A stretch of DNA of 64,000 nucleotides. Origin: CBDDDW01 sp965226805 (lineage in GTDB: Bacteria > Chloroflexota > Dehalococcoidia > Lucifugimonadales > JAGWBF01). A program made the translations under genes and the position numbers. Positions 33,440-41,509 of the stretch are shown here, piece after piece (the first letter of the stretch is position 1; the number at the start of each line of letters is the position of its first letter). The stretch is from contig CBDDDW010000016.1 in assembly GCA_965226805.1 (NCBI GenBank), forward strand, positions 18,275 through 82,274. The letters are read 5' to 3'. The notes below the pieces were generated by a model. It had not been told where the DNA came from, did no database searches, and was given only the letters and a program-made list of their open reading frames with translations.

Positions 33440-34251
33440 TCCGTACTTCTCGCTTGGTCGGCCTTCATCCCAGCCCGTTGAGTTCGTGCCGTCCAGTATT
33501 CCAGGCCCCGGATCACGTCCCGGAAGTCCTGAAATTCAAGGTGTGTGATCCCGTTTTCACCGCAAAGCTCCAGCAGTGGACCGCGCGCCAGCACGAAGTC
33601 TGCGATCGATGCGGGGCAGGCGTCCGAACGCCCGTCACCAACATAGACAATAGAGTGGCCGCGTTCCCTGTACTTGTTTAGAACGCTGCATTTGCAGTTG
33701 CCCCATTCCCGGCAAACATCGTAGGGTGAAGCACCCGAACCATCCCATGGATTGGGGTATTCGAAGGCTATCCCATCGGGCGTGAACGTAGTGCTGGCCG
33801 TGTACCTGGGCACATCCTCCAGCCCCTCCCTCTCTAGCAGGGCTTCGACGTAGAAGTCCAGCCCCACGCTGACGATAGCCAGTGGGATACCTCTGACCTG
33901 GCAATGCTGCCAGAGTTGCTGGAAGTGAGGCCGCAGGGTAGCTTTCTCCTTGACCAGGGCCGTCATAGCGTCTCTGCCGGCGCCTGTGTCGTTGAAAGCC
34001 GTTTCCTGGTACACCTTGAAGCTGATCCTCTTTTCTCGGAAGCGCCGCCTCAGCTGGTGCCAGGCGCTCTCTCGGCTGAAGTGCCTCAGCAGCAGCTCGG
34101 CCACATTCTCGACCGCGGTTGTCTCGTCGAAGTCGCACAGGACGGCTGGTGGTCTGTTTGTCCATTGAGCGGTCGGGGCGCTCTCCCGTTCATCGGGCGG
34201 GGTAGGTAGTGTGACGCTACCGCCCACGTTGTTTTTCTCTGTACTGCTCAT
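33436..34251 (-). CDS. HAD-superfamily phosphatase (MtnX/SerB-like)
   Basis: A 271-residue HAD subfamily IB phosphatase. Motif I is LCDFDETTAVEN with nucleophile Asp40 and Asp42, motif II lies in PLAIVSVGLDFY, and motif III/IV is VYVGDGRSDACPA. The cap resembles MtnX and phosphoserine phosphatase-like enzymes. It is wedged between purE (35-base overlap) and purB (ATGA overlap), so it is co-expressed with purine synthesis; a house-cleaning or IMP/phosphosugar role is possible but unproven. Confidence 0.8.
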   Translation of the reverse strand: MSSTEKNNVGGSVTLPTPPDERESAPTAQWTNRPPAVLCDFDETTAVENVAELLLRHFSRESAWHQLRRRFREKRISFKVYQETAFNDTGAGRDAMTALVKEKATLRPHFQQLWQHCQVRGIPLAIVSVGLDFYVEALLEREGLEDVPRYTASTTFTPDGIAFEYPNPWDGSGASPYDVCREWGNCKCSVLNKYRERGHSIVYVGDGRSDACPASIADFVLARGPLLELCGENGITHLEFQDFRDVIRGLEYWTARTQRAGMKADQARSTE

Positions 34252-34675
34252 AGGACTCTCTTATGCTATCATACTTGAGGCCAAGAATCTCAGCAGCTAG
34301 AAACGCCGCGTTTCTGGCGCCCCAGGACCCGGTGGCTACGCACGCAACAGGAATCCCAGGGGGCATTTGAGCTATAGCCAATAAGGAGTCAAGACCCTTG
34401 AGGTCGCTGCTGGCGAGGGGTACTCCGATCACGGGTATGGTCGTCCAGGAGGCGAGGACGCCGGGAAGCGCGGCCGAACCTCCGGCAGCGGCAATGAATA
34501 CCTCGATTCCCCGTGTCCGGGCCCCCAACGCATACTCTCTGACAGCCTCGGGATCTCGATGGGCGGACATAACCCGCATCTCGTAGTCTACTCCCAGCTC
34601 TTCCAGAATTTTGACTGTCTCCTGGCACACCGGCTCATCCGATCGACTTCCCATCACCACGCCTACCTGAGGCAA
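34217..34675 (-). CDS. purE: N5-carboxyaminoimidazole ribonucleotide mutase
   Basis: A 152-residue class I PurE. Family blocks: VGVVMGSRSDEPVCQE, VMSAHRDPEAVREYA with the catalytic His, IEVFIAAAGGSAALPGVLAS and PPGIPVACVATGSWGARNAA. Class I PurE normally works with PurK, which is not in the window. Its 3' end overlaps the HAD gene. Confidence 0.95.
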   Translation of the reverse strand: MPQVGVVMGSRSDEPVCQETVKILEELGVDYEMRVMSAHRDPEAVREYALGARTRGIEVFIAAAGGSAALPGVLASWTTIPVIGVPLASSDLKGLDSLLAIAQMPPGIPVACVATGSWGARNAAFLAAEILGLKYDSIRESYEQYREKQRGR

Positions 34676-34734
34676 TCTCCACGCTCCTTCGACTCGCTAC
34701 CACGAGTCCGTTTTATGCCAGAATATCGTAGCCA

Positions 34735-36075
34735 TCAATCCTTCTCTCGGACGGACGCCGAGGTGGCGTCCAGGGCGGAGGTCCGCGACTCCATGGGCGT
34801 CGCGCGCATCGCTATATCTCGCCGGTAATGCGCGTTCTGGAAACTGACCTTCCCGACGTTGTCATAGGCCGTGTTCCTCGCCTGTTCCAGCGTTGCTCCC
34901 CGGCCTACTATCGTCAGCACACGACCTCCATCGGTGAGGACCTGCGCCCGTTCCCCGCGGTCAGCTTGCCTGGACGCCCCATGGAACACCTCGACGCCGG
35001 CATCGACCTCTTCAAGACCGGAAATTGGAAGGCCCCGGGCGTACTCCCCAGGGTATCCGCCCGATGCCATGACTATACCCACGCAGGCGCCATCCACCCA
35101 TGTCGTAGGTGTCACGTCGATCTCTCCGTTTATGGATGCCAACAACACTTCCATAAGGTCCGTGTCCAGGAGCGGTAGGATTACCTGGGCTTCGGGGTCC
35201 CCCAGACGGCAGTTAAATTCGAGGACCCTGGGGCCGTCCTCCGTCACCATAAGTCCGGCATACAGTATCCCACGGTAAGGTGTTCCTTCGTGCTGCATCG
35301 CCTGGATGGTGGGTACCATTATATCCTCTTCGATGCGCTTGGCCAGTTTGGGGGTCCAGAACTCGGGAGGGGAGTAACTTCCCATGCCTCCCGTGTTGGG
35401 ACCGGCGTCACCGTCAAGGAGGCGCTTGTAATCGCAAGCGGCAACGATGTGCGACAGGTGCTTCCCGTCCGAGAAGCCGAATACGCTTACCTCCCGGCCC
35501 TCCAAGTACTCCTCGATCACCACGGTGTCTCCAGCGTCTCCGAAAGCCCGGTCCTCCATACAGCCGTGCAATGCGTTCAGGGCCTCTGCTTTCCCTGCAC
35601 ATACGGCAACGCCCTTACCTGCCGCCAGTCCGTCGGCTTTTACCACCACGGGCCCAACATGGGCTGAAAGAAAGTTGCGTGCCTCGGAGTAGGCGTGAAA
35701 AACCTTGTACTCTGCGGAAGGGATGCCGTGGGTCCTCATAAGCTCTTTGGCAAAGGCTTTGCTGGACTCCACTCGTGCGGCCGCCTTGGTAGGTCCGAAG
35801 ATAGCGAGGCCTCGCTCCTCGAAGATATCGACGATCCCCTCTGCCAGGTGCGCCTCCGGGCCTACCATGGTGAGACCGATGTCGTGGAGAGCGGCCAGCC
35901 GGGCCAGGCCCTCGGGACCTCTGGAGTCTTCGACAGACGGCTGGAGGTTCGTCCCTATCGAAGAGGTTCCGGCGTTACCAGGGGTGATGAAAAGCTTGTC
36001 CACTCGGGGGCTACCGGCCAGCTTCCAGGCGACGGCGTGCTCCCTGGCGCCTGAGCCTACCACCAGGACGTTCAT
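34735..36075 (-). CDS. purD: Phosphoribosylamine--glycine ligase
   Basis: A ~446-residue ATP-grasp ligase. It starts MNVLVVGSGAREHAVAW and has PTKAAARVESSKAFAKELM, VVVKADGLAAGKGVAVC (ATP grasp), GDTVVIEEYLEGREVS and LEFNCRLGDPEAQVILPLL. A frame open to 36165 would add 30 residues with no family similarity; ATG 36075 gives the classical N-terminus. The tail after ~425 (ATPMESRTSALDATSASVREKD) is a non-conserved extension. Confidence 0.95.
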   Translation of the reverse strand: MNVLVVGSGAREHAVAWKLAGSPRVDKLFITPGNAGTSSIGTNLQPSVEDSRGPEGLARLAALHDIGLTMVGPEAHLAEGIVDIFEERGLAIFGPTKAAARVESSKAFAKELMRTHGIPSAEYKVFHAYSEARNFLSAHVGPVVVKADGLAAGKGVAVCAGKAEALNALHGCMEDRAFGDAGDTVVIEEYLEGREVSVFGFSDGKHLSHIVAACDYKRLLDGDAGPNTGGMGSYSPPEFWTPKLAKRIEEDIMVPTIQAMQHEGTPYRGILYAGLMVTEDGPRVLEFNCRLGDPEAQVILPLLDTDLMEVLLASINGEIDVTPTTWVDGACVGIVMASGGYPGEYARGLPISGLEEVDAGVEVFHGASRQADRGERAQVLTDGGRVLTIVGRGATLEQARNTAYDNVGKVSFQNAHYRRDIAMRATPMESRTSALDATSASVREKD

Positions 36076-36100
36076 GCCTGCCACCACCCGAACTTTGGTG

Positions 36101-36373
36101 TCAATAGAGTCGTCGCCTTCTCCTCTTAGCGCCGCCCATTCCATCCGCGGCGGCGGTCTGGACATACCGGTAGCTCTTTTCTATCCAGCTGACTGCTCCC
36201 GCCACTTCCTCTGGGCTGGCTTGAGGGAATTCCACCCAGTCGCCAAACCGGCCGGTGTGGCCGTGGATGAAGGGCCGGGCGCCCCAGCGCTCTTCGGCCT
36301 CCGGTTTGTCTTCCTTGCGTAGCTTGACGATCACCCTGTTGTCGTAGACGAAGGCGAACATCTTGCCGTTCAC
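36101..36373 (-). CDS. TfoX N-terminal domain-like protein, true start unclear
   Basis: The annotated frame from GTG 36373 gives 90 residues (GKMFAFVYDNRVIVKLRKED, GRFGDWVEFPQ, AVSWIEKSYRYV) like the TfoX_N/YjbR group of small DNA-linked or chaperone-like proteins. The same frame is open upstream to ~36536 and encodes family-like sequence there (LPEESDGFLCEIREELDAHL, PWKNVSSRQTFGALVYLV), but has no ATG, GTG or TTG. Either a frameshift removed the start near 36495 or an unusual codon is used. It lies between guaA and purD. Confidence 0.55.
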   Translation of the reverse strand: MNGKMFAFVYDNRVIVKLRKEDKPEAEERWGARPFIHGHTGRFGDWVEFPQASPEEVAGAVSWIEKSYRYVQTAAADGMGGAKRRRRRLY

Positions 36374-36550
36374 CAGGTAAACCAGGGCGCCAAACGTCTG
36401 GCGGGAGGAGACGTTCTTCCAGGGTAGCAGATGAGCATCCAGCTCCTCTCGTATCTCACAGAGAAAGCCATCACTCTCTTCTGGTAGCTTGTACCATAGG
36501 ACGTGTGTGGGATCTGGATACCGCGATTAGGCACCCGCTTTTCAGGGCGC

Positions 36551-38218
36551 CTATTCCCACTCGATCGTGCCAGGGGGCTTGCTGGTGATGTCGTAGACAA
36601 CCCGGTTCACTCCCGGGACTTCATTAACCATCCTGCTGGAGATGCGTGCCAGTACGTCGTAGGGAAGACGAACCCAGTCAGCAGTCATCGCATCCTCGCT
36701 GCTCACTGCCCGGATCGCCACTACCTGGTTATAGGTGCGGTGATCGCCCATAACACCTACGCTTCTACTGTCGGTAAGGACCGCGAAGGTTTGCCAGAGC
36801 TGGTGGTACAGGTTGGCGCCCTTTATTTCGTCGATGACGATCCAGTCGCAGTCGCGTAACATATCCAGCTTCTCCTGAGTGATCTCGCCGATAATTCTAA
36901 TGGCGAGGCCGGGCCCAGGAAAGGGCTGTCGGTACACGATCTCCGGGGGCAGGCCGAGGGCGAGGCCGACTTCTCGCACCTCGTCCTTGAAGAGATACCT
37001 GAGGGGCTCCACCAGATTCAACTTCATGTCACTGGGCAGCCCTCCAACATTATGGTGCGTCTTTATTTTGGCCGACGCCGTGTTCTCGGGACTCCGGCTC
37101 TCTATGACATCCGGATAAAGGGTTCCCTGGGCCAGGAACTCGGTGTCTTCCATCTCTGCCGCCGCCTCTTCGAACACATGAATGAACTCCTCGCCGACGA
37201 CACGCCGCTTCTCCTCGGGATCCGTGATCCCTTGGAGACGGCGGACGAAACGCTCCGACGCATCCACATAGGTAAGATTGAGCCCAACACTGCGACGAAA
37301 GGTGTTCAACACCCGCTCCGGCTCCTCTTTACGAAGCAGGCCGTTGTTCACGAAGATGCAGGAGAGCTGGCTACCCACCGCCTGGTGGATCAGAGCAGCC
37401 GTGACGGCCGAGTCCACGCCTCCAGAGAGGGCGCATATTACGTTCCCATCGCCGACTTGACGGGCCACGGCCTCGATGGACTGCTTTACAAAATTGCGAG
37501 GCGTCCAGAAGCCCTGGCAGCGGCAGATCTGGTACAGGAAATTTTCCAGAATTGTCTTGCCATCGGCGGTGTGGGCGACCTCTGGATGGAACTGAAGTCC
37601 GTAGATATTTCGCTCATTGCCCATGACTGCCATGGGGGAGTTATCGGTATATCCCAGAGATACGTAACCTGGTGGGAGCTCCTCGATCCGGTCGCCATGG
37701 CTCATCCAGACAGGCATAGAGCTGGGTAGATTGGCGAATATCGGTGACTCGGAGGCGTTCTGGTGGAGCACGGCGTGGCCATACTCCCTCTTGAGTCCCG
37801 GGATCACCTTGCCTCCCAGCTGGTGAACGAGCACCTGCATTCCGTAGCAGATGCCCAGTATGGGGAGGGACTTCTCGTAGACCCAGGTGGGGGCCAGAGG
37901 GGCCCCGGGATCGTAGATGCTGGACGGGCCCCCTGAGAGTATCACGCCCTTGGGGTTGAAATGGGCCACCTTCTCCCAGGGTGTGTCCGGGGGCAAGATC
38001 TCCGAATATACTTTTAGCTCCCTCACCCGCCGGGCGATAAGCCGGCTGTACTGAGAGCCGAAGTCCAGGATCACGATGCCTTCCCCCAGGTCCGCCGGCT
38101 CGGTCTCAGGCTCTGGGGCATCGCCTTCTCTCCCCTTGGCTATCTCGAGGTAGGTGGAGACTTCCAGGTCGTCGCTGGTGGCTACTCTCCGGCTCGGGGA
38201 AGGCTTTTCACTTGGCAT
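36551..38218 (-). CDS. guaA: GMP synthase (glutamine-hydrolysing)
   Basis: A 555-residue two-domain enzyme making GMP from XMP. The class I amidotransferase domain has LGICYGMQVLVHQLGG with the nucleophile Cys and LQFHPEVAHT with the His; the PP-loop ATPase domain has VICALSGGVDSAVTAALIHQ; the dimer domain ends VVYDITSKPPGTIEWE. An extra ~45-residue polar N-terminus precedes the usual start GIVILDFGSQYSRLIARRV, so translation might start further in. First gene of the leftward purine cluster. Confidence 0.96.
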   Translation of the reverse strand: MPSEKPSPSRRVATSDDLEVSTYLEIAKGREGDAPEPETEPADLGEGIVILDFGSQYSRLIARRVRELKVYSEILPPDTPWEKVAHFNPKGVILSGGPSSIYDPGAPLAPTWVYEKSLPILGICYGMQVLVHQLGGKVIPGLKREYGHAVLHQNASESPIFANLPSSMPVWMSHGDRIEELPPGYVSLGYTDNSPMAVMGNERNIYGLQFHPEVAHTADGKTILENFLYQICRCQGFWTPRNFVKQSIEAVARQVGDGNVICALSGGVDSAVTAALIHQAVGSQLSCIFVNNGLLRKEEPERVLNTFRRSVGLNLTYVDASERFVRRLQGITDPEEKRRVVGEEFIHVFEEAAAEMEDTEFLAQGTLYPDVIESRSPENTASAKIKTHHNVGGLPSDMKLNLVEPLRYLFKDEVREVGLALGLPPEIVYRQPFPGPGLAIRIIGEITQEKLDMLRDCDWIVIDEIKGANLYHQLWQTFAVLTDSRSVGVMGDHRTYNQVVAIRAVSSEDAMTADWVRLPYDVLARISSRMVNEVPGVNRVVYDITSKPPGTIEWE

Positions 38219-38346
38219 AATTCCGCTGCAACAATTATTAACACAGCGGTCTACGGGTGTCTACTGCCAAAACATACTCCGACTTATTGACATAACACTT
38301 GCGTGTGCTGGTATAGCAAACCAGGAATTTAGGGAGGATGGATAAA

Positions 38347-38365
38347 GAGGTGGTCAGACCACCTC
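38347..38365. promoter_or_regulatory. Perfect 9-bp palindrome upstream of guaA
   Basis: GAGGTGGTCAGACCACCTC: two 9-base arms around a single A. It lies about 130 bases before the guaA start and 106 bases from the neighbouring insertion sequence. It could be an operator or a remnant of the element's target region. The rest of 38219-38470 shows TTGACA at 38287 without a good -10 and no gene. Confidence 0.4.
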
Positions 38366-38470
38366 AGCTTGGCGACCTTGTTTGCTGAGACTGTCTTATC
38401 CACCGTCGTGGCATAGTACCACGCGTTTCGCGCTTGCGTTGATGTGAGAGCATCTGATCTCGTTCATAAT

Positions 38471-39619
38471 GATGAGTGACACTTAGAATAGTGTCATCAT
38501 GAAGATAGTAGGAACGAGAGGAACAGGTACCAAAGGTATAAGCAGGGTGCAGGGGATCAGCAGGATGGCCAAGGCCAGATTGAAGTGGATGGACCATTAC
38601 CGCACCTATAGAAACGCCGCATTGACCTGTCGCTACTTTGGCATCAGCCGGCAGACCTTTTATCGGTGGAAGGGACGGTACAACTCCAGGGATCTCAGCA
38701 GCCTGGAAGAGCGTTCCCATAAGCCCAAGCGGCTACGTCGGCCTAGCTGGTCTCGGGAGCTGGCTCAGCCTAGCTGGTCTCGGGAGCTGGCTCTAGCAGT
38801 GTTACATCTGAGAGAGCAGTATCCAAGGTGGGGGAAAGACAAGTTGGCAGTGCTGCTAAGGGAGAGGGGCTGGGAGGTGTCCACCTCCATGGTGGGACGT
38901 ATCCTGAGCCACCTGAAGGCCCGTGGGGTGCTCAAGGAGCCGCTCCGCAATGGTATTCCCACCCGTAAGCGGCTGTGGCGTCGTACCTACGCCGTGCGCA
39001 AGCCCAAAGGATATGAGGTAAAGAAGCCGGGAGACTTAGTTCAGGTGGACACTCTGGATATACGCCCACTGCCTGGGATGGTCCTGAAGCACTTCACTGC
39101 CCGCGATGTGGTCTCCCGCTGGGATGTGGTGGAAGCCCACACCAGAGCCACTGCTACCACGGCGGCGGGCTTCTTGGAGCGCCTCCTGGAGCGGATGCCC
39201 TTCCCTATAAGGGCCATCCAAGTGGATGGTGGCTCTGAGTTCCAGGCGGCCTTTGAGATGGAATGCCAGCGCCGGGAACTGAAGCTCTTTGTGCTGCCAC
39301 CCCGATCCCCCAAGCTCAACGGCTGTGTGGAGCGGGCCCAACGCACCCATACAGAAGAGTTCTATGAGGTCAACGACTTCTCCCTGGAAGTGGCTCCCCT
39401 CAACCGGGAGCTGCTGGCCTGGGAACGTATCTACAATACTGTGCGTCCCCATCAGGCACTGGGGTACCTAACCCCCTGGGCGTTCTGGCAGCGCTGGCTC
39501 TTGGATCACCCACCGGACAAAGAAAACGGAACGGCGGGCATATCACCCGGCGTCCCGTCTTCCCCATACACTTCCACCATATCACATCCCACCCTGAAGG
39601 AGGTCAAGTGTCACTAATC
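38471..39619. mobile_element. IS481-like insertion sequence (~1.15 kb)
   Basis: One transposase frame is flanked by short inverted repeats, left GATGAGTGACACTT (38471-38484) and right, reverse complement, GATTAGTGACACTT (39606-39619), 13 of 14 identical. I could not identify a target duplication, so the exact ends are uncertain by a few bases. It lies between guaA and tsaC and interrupts no visible gene. Confidence 0.7.
38499..39617 (+). CDS. IS481-like transposase (integrase core)
   Basis: A 372-residue DDE transposase. An N-terminal helix-turn-helix (YRNAALTCRYFGISRQTFYR) is followed by the integrase core with LVQVDTLDIRP (Asp), IRAIQVDGGSEFQAAFE (Asp) and PKLNGCVERAQRTHTEEFYE (Glu), and ends with YNTVRPHQALGYLTPWAF. 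Residues ~85-102 hold a 9-residue tandem duplication (PSWSRELAQ, PSWSRELAL), encoded by a 27-base repeat at 38742-38795. The frame is intact; start at ATG 38499 or the later ATG near 38566. Confidence 0.85.
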   Translation: MKIVGTRGTGTKGISRVQGISRMAKARLKWMDHYRTYRNAALTCRYFGISRQTFYRWKGRYNSRDLSSLEERSHKPKRLRRPSWSRELAQPSWSRELALAVLHLREQYPRWGKDKLAVLLRERGWEVSTSMVGRILSHLKARGVLKEPLRNGIPTRKRLWRRTYAVRKPKGYEVKKPGDLVQVDTLDIRPLPGMVLKHFTARDVVSRWDVVEAHTRATATTAAGFLERLLERMPFPIRAIQVDGGSEFQAAFEMECQRRELKLFVLPPRSPKLNGCVERAQRTHTEEFYEVNDFSLEVAPLNRELLAWERIYNTVRPHQALGYLTPWAFWQRWLLDHPPDKENGTAGISPGVPSSPYTSTISHPTLKEVKCH

Positions 39620-39639
39620 TACTGGACGAGTACAGCATC

Positions 39640-39668
39640 TCGACCTGGTTTTGTAGCTATGCTATACT
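39640..39668 (+). promoter_or_regulatory. Promoter of tsaC
   Basis: TCGACC (39640-39645), 17-base spacer, TATACT (39663-39668), about 43 bases before the tsaC ATG. It begins just outside the IS481-like element. Confidence 0.55.
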
Positions 39669-39711
39669 CAGTCGGTAGTCGCCTGAGTCTCAAGGGGAGC
39701 GAAATTCTCGT

Positions 39712-40344
39712 ATGGTCACGTCCGGTGCCCTTCAACGAGCCATACAGGAAGCAGTCGCGGTGCTGAGAGGGAAAGGAGTTGTCGCCTTTCCTACGGATAC
39801 GATCTATGGACTGGGAGCCGATGCCTTTTCCGTGGAGGCGGTGGCCCGCGTTTTCAGCATCAAGGGGAGGCCACAGGAGATGGGCATGCCTCTCCTTCTG
39901 GGAAGTATCCGGGACCTGGATAAGGTAACCTCAGATGTTCCCGACCTCGCCCGCACTTTCGTAGAGCGCTTCTGGCCGGGGCCGCTTACGTTAATACTCA
40001 CGAAATCTACAGATGTGCCCTCTGCTGTCACAGGAGGCAAGGACTCCGTTGCCGTAAGGATGCCCGACCATGAGGTGCCTCTCATGCTGATCCGGGAGTT
40101 GGGTGGACCCATAACGGGTACCAGCGCGAACCCCACCGGAGGGCCGGACCCTACCACGGCTGAGGATGTGAGGAGGCTCTTGAAAGATAAGGTTGACTTC
40201 CTCCTGGACGGAGGGCCGTCCACCAGCGGGCGCGCCTCTACAATCTTGGACTTTACCGGTCCCAGTCCGAAAGTGGTGCGCTCTGGGGCGATAGCGATTG
40301 AGTGCCTCCAATCCTTCTGCCCAGTTCCTCTCGATGTCCCCTGA
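39712..40344 (+). CDS. tsaC: L-threonylcarbamoyladenylate synthase (TsaC/Sua5 family)
   Basis: A 210-residue YrdC-fold enzyme that makes threonylcarbamoyl-AMP for the t6A37 modification of tRNAs. It has LRGKGVVAFPTDTIYGLGAD, KGRPQEMGMPLLLG, RFWPGPLTLILTKS and GPITGTSANPTGGPDP. It lacks the C-terminal Sua5 domain, so it is of the short TsaC type. GGGGAG precedes ATG 39712. Confidence 0.94.
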   Translation: MVTSGALQRAIQEAVAVLRGKGVVAFPTDTIYGLGADAFSVEAVARVFSIKGRPQEMGMPLLLGSIRDLDKVTSDVPDLARTFVERFWPGPLTLILTKSTDVPSAVTGGKDSVAVRMPDHEVPLMLIRELGGPITGTSANPTGGPDPTTAEDVRRLLKDKVDFLLDGGPSTSGRASTILDFTGPSPKVVRSGAIAIECLQSFCPVPLDVP

Positions 40345-40492
40345 CAGGGCGAAGGGGCCAGTGGGGCGGAGTTGAGAAAAGGGATCAGGAGCGGTCGGCT
40401 GAGCGTCTGGTCACCAAGCCATAGCGCCTCAAAAGGCGTACAGCGTCCGGAGAGGCTGCCATGAGAAGAGAGGGGATCGAGCCGGGGGCAGA

Positions 40493-41509
40493 ATGGATTT
40501 TCCTATAGAGTACCAACAATCTCTGGAACAGGAGCTGAGGGAGACTTTCGCAGGTCAAGAAGGCCTCTTATATAATATGCTGCTTTACCAGCTAGGATGG
40601 ATGGATGAGCAGGGTATGCCCATCTCCGGAGATTCTGTTGATCGCCACCACGCCCTGCTATGCCTTCTCACGTGTGAGTCGCTTCTGGGTGATTATGCTC
40701 CGGCTCTCCCCGCTGGGGCAGCTGTGGAGCTGGTCCATAATTTCACCCTGATTCATGAAGATGTCCACTCGGGAAATCCCCACCGCGGTCGGCGCCCGAA
40801 TGTATGGTGGATATGGGGACCTGGCCAGGCCATTAATGCGGGCGACGGGATGCACGCTCTGGCGCGCCTGGCCCTAATGCGGCTCGAAGGAAGGGGGCTC
40901 TCAGGAGCTAGAGTGTTGGACGCCATGCGACTGCTGGACCAGGCTTGTCTGAGCATGTGCGAAGGCCAATATATGGACCTGGCGTTTCAGGAGAAGGTGG
41001 ACGTGGGGATCGAATCGTACATGAAAATGGCGGCGGGCAAGGCCGGCGCATTGACCTCCTGCGCGATGGGTCTGGGTGCCCTTGTCGCCGCTGAGGACAA
41101 CGGTATTATCGAATCCTTCAAGGAGTGCGGAGTCAACCTGGGTATAGCTCACCAGATCATGCAAGATATCGATGAAATCGAAGGGAGCGTCTCAGAGGAG
41201 AGCTTGTCAAGTAACGTGCTGATCAAGAAGAAGCTGCTGCCCATCGTACATACCCTTACGACCGGGGAGCCTTCCACAAGGCGGGAGCTGGGGACAATAT
41301 ACTTCAAACGCGTACTGGAGCCTAGAGACGTTCAGCACGTGGTAAATATCCTGAAGGAGAGCTCTGCCCTCGATTTCGCCCGAAATAAGGCTCAGGAGTA
41401 CTGCCAGACGGCTATTGCTTCACTGGAGGGCGTCGAGATGCCGTCCGATGGGCGGGACCGGCTAACCAAGCTGTGCTGGTCCGTGATCGAGCGAGAGAGG
41501 CAGCAGTGA
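40493..41509 (+). CDS. Polyprenyl synthetase-family protein with degenerate Asp-rich motif
   Basis: A 338-residue all-helical protein of the trans-prenyltransferase fold. The surroundings of the first Asp-rich motif are typical (AVELVHNFTLIHED ... GRRPNVWWIWGPGQAINAGDGM), but DDxxD itself reads H-E-D-V-H-S at residues 88-93. The second motif region is IMQDIDEIEG. The magnesium-binding set is therefore partly lost, and activity as a chain-elongating synthase is uncertain; many Chloroflexota relatives keep HDDIED here. It overlaps pgk by four bases (GTGA), an odd partnership with glycolysis. Confidence 0.8.
   Translation: MDFPIEYQQSLEQELRETFAGQEGLLYNMLLYQLGWMDEQGMPISGDSVDRHHALLCLLTCESLLGDYAPALPAGAAVELVHNFTLIHEDVHSGNPHRGRRPNVWWIWGPGQAINAGDGMHALARLALMRLEGRGLSGARVLDAMRLLDQACLSMCEGQYMDLAFQEKVDVGIESYMKMAAGKAGALTSCAMGLGALVAAEDNGIIESFKECGVNLGIAHQIMQDIDEIEGSVSEESLSSNVLIKKKLLPIVHTLTTGEPSTRRELGTIYFKRVLEPRDVQHVVNILKESSALDFARNKAQEYCQTAIASLEGVEMPSDGRDRLTKLCWSVIERERQQ

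Noticed and set aside
38219..38346. Possible purine riboswitch ahead of guaA
   Set aside because: The conserved three-way-junction and loop sequences of the purine aptamer are not visible.
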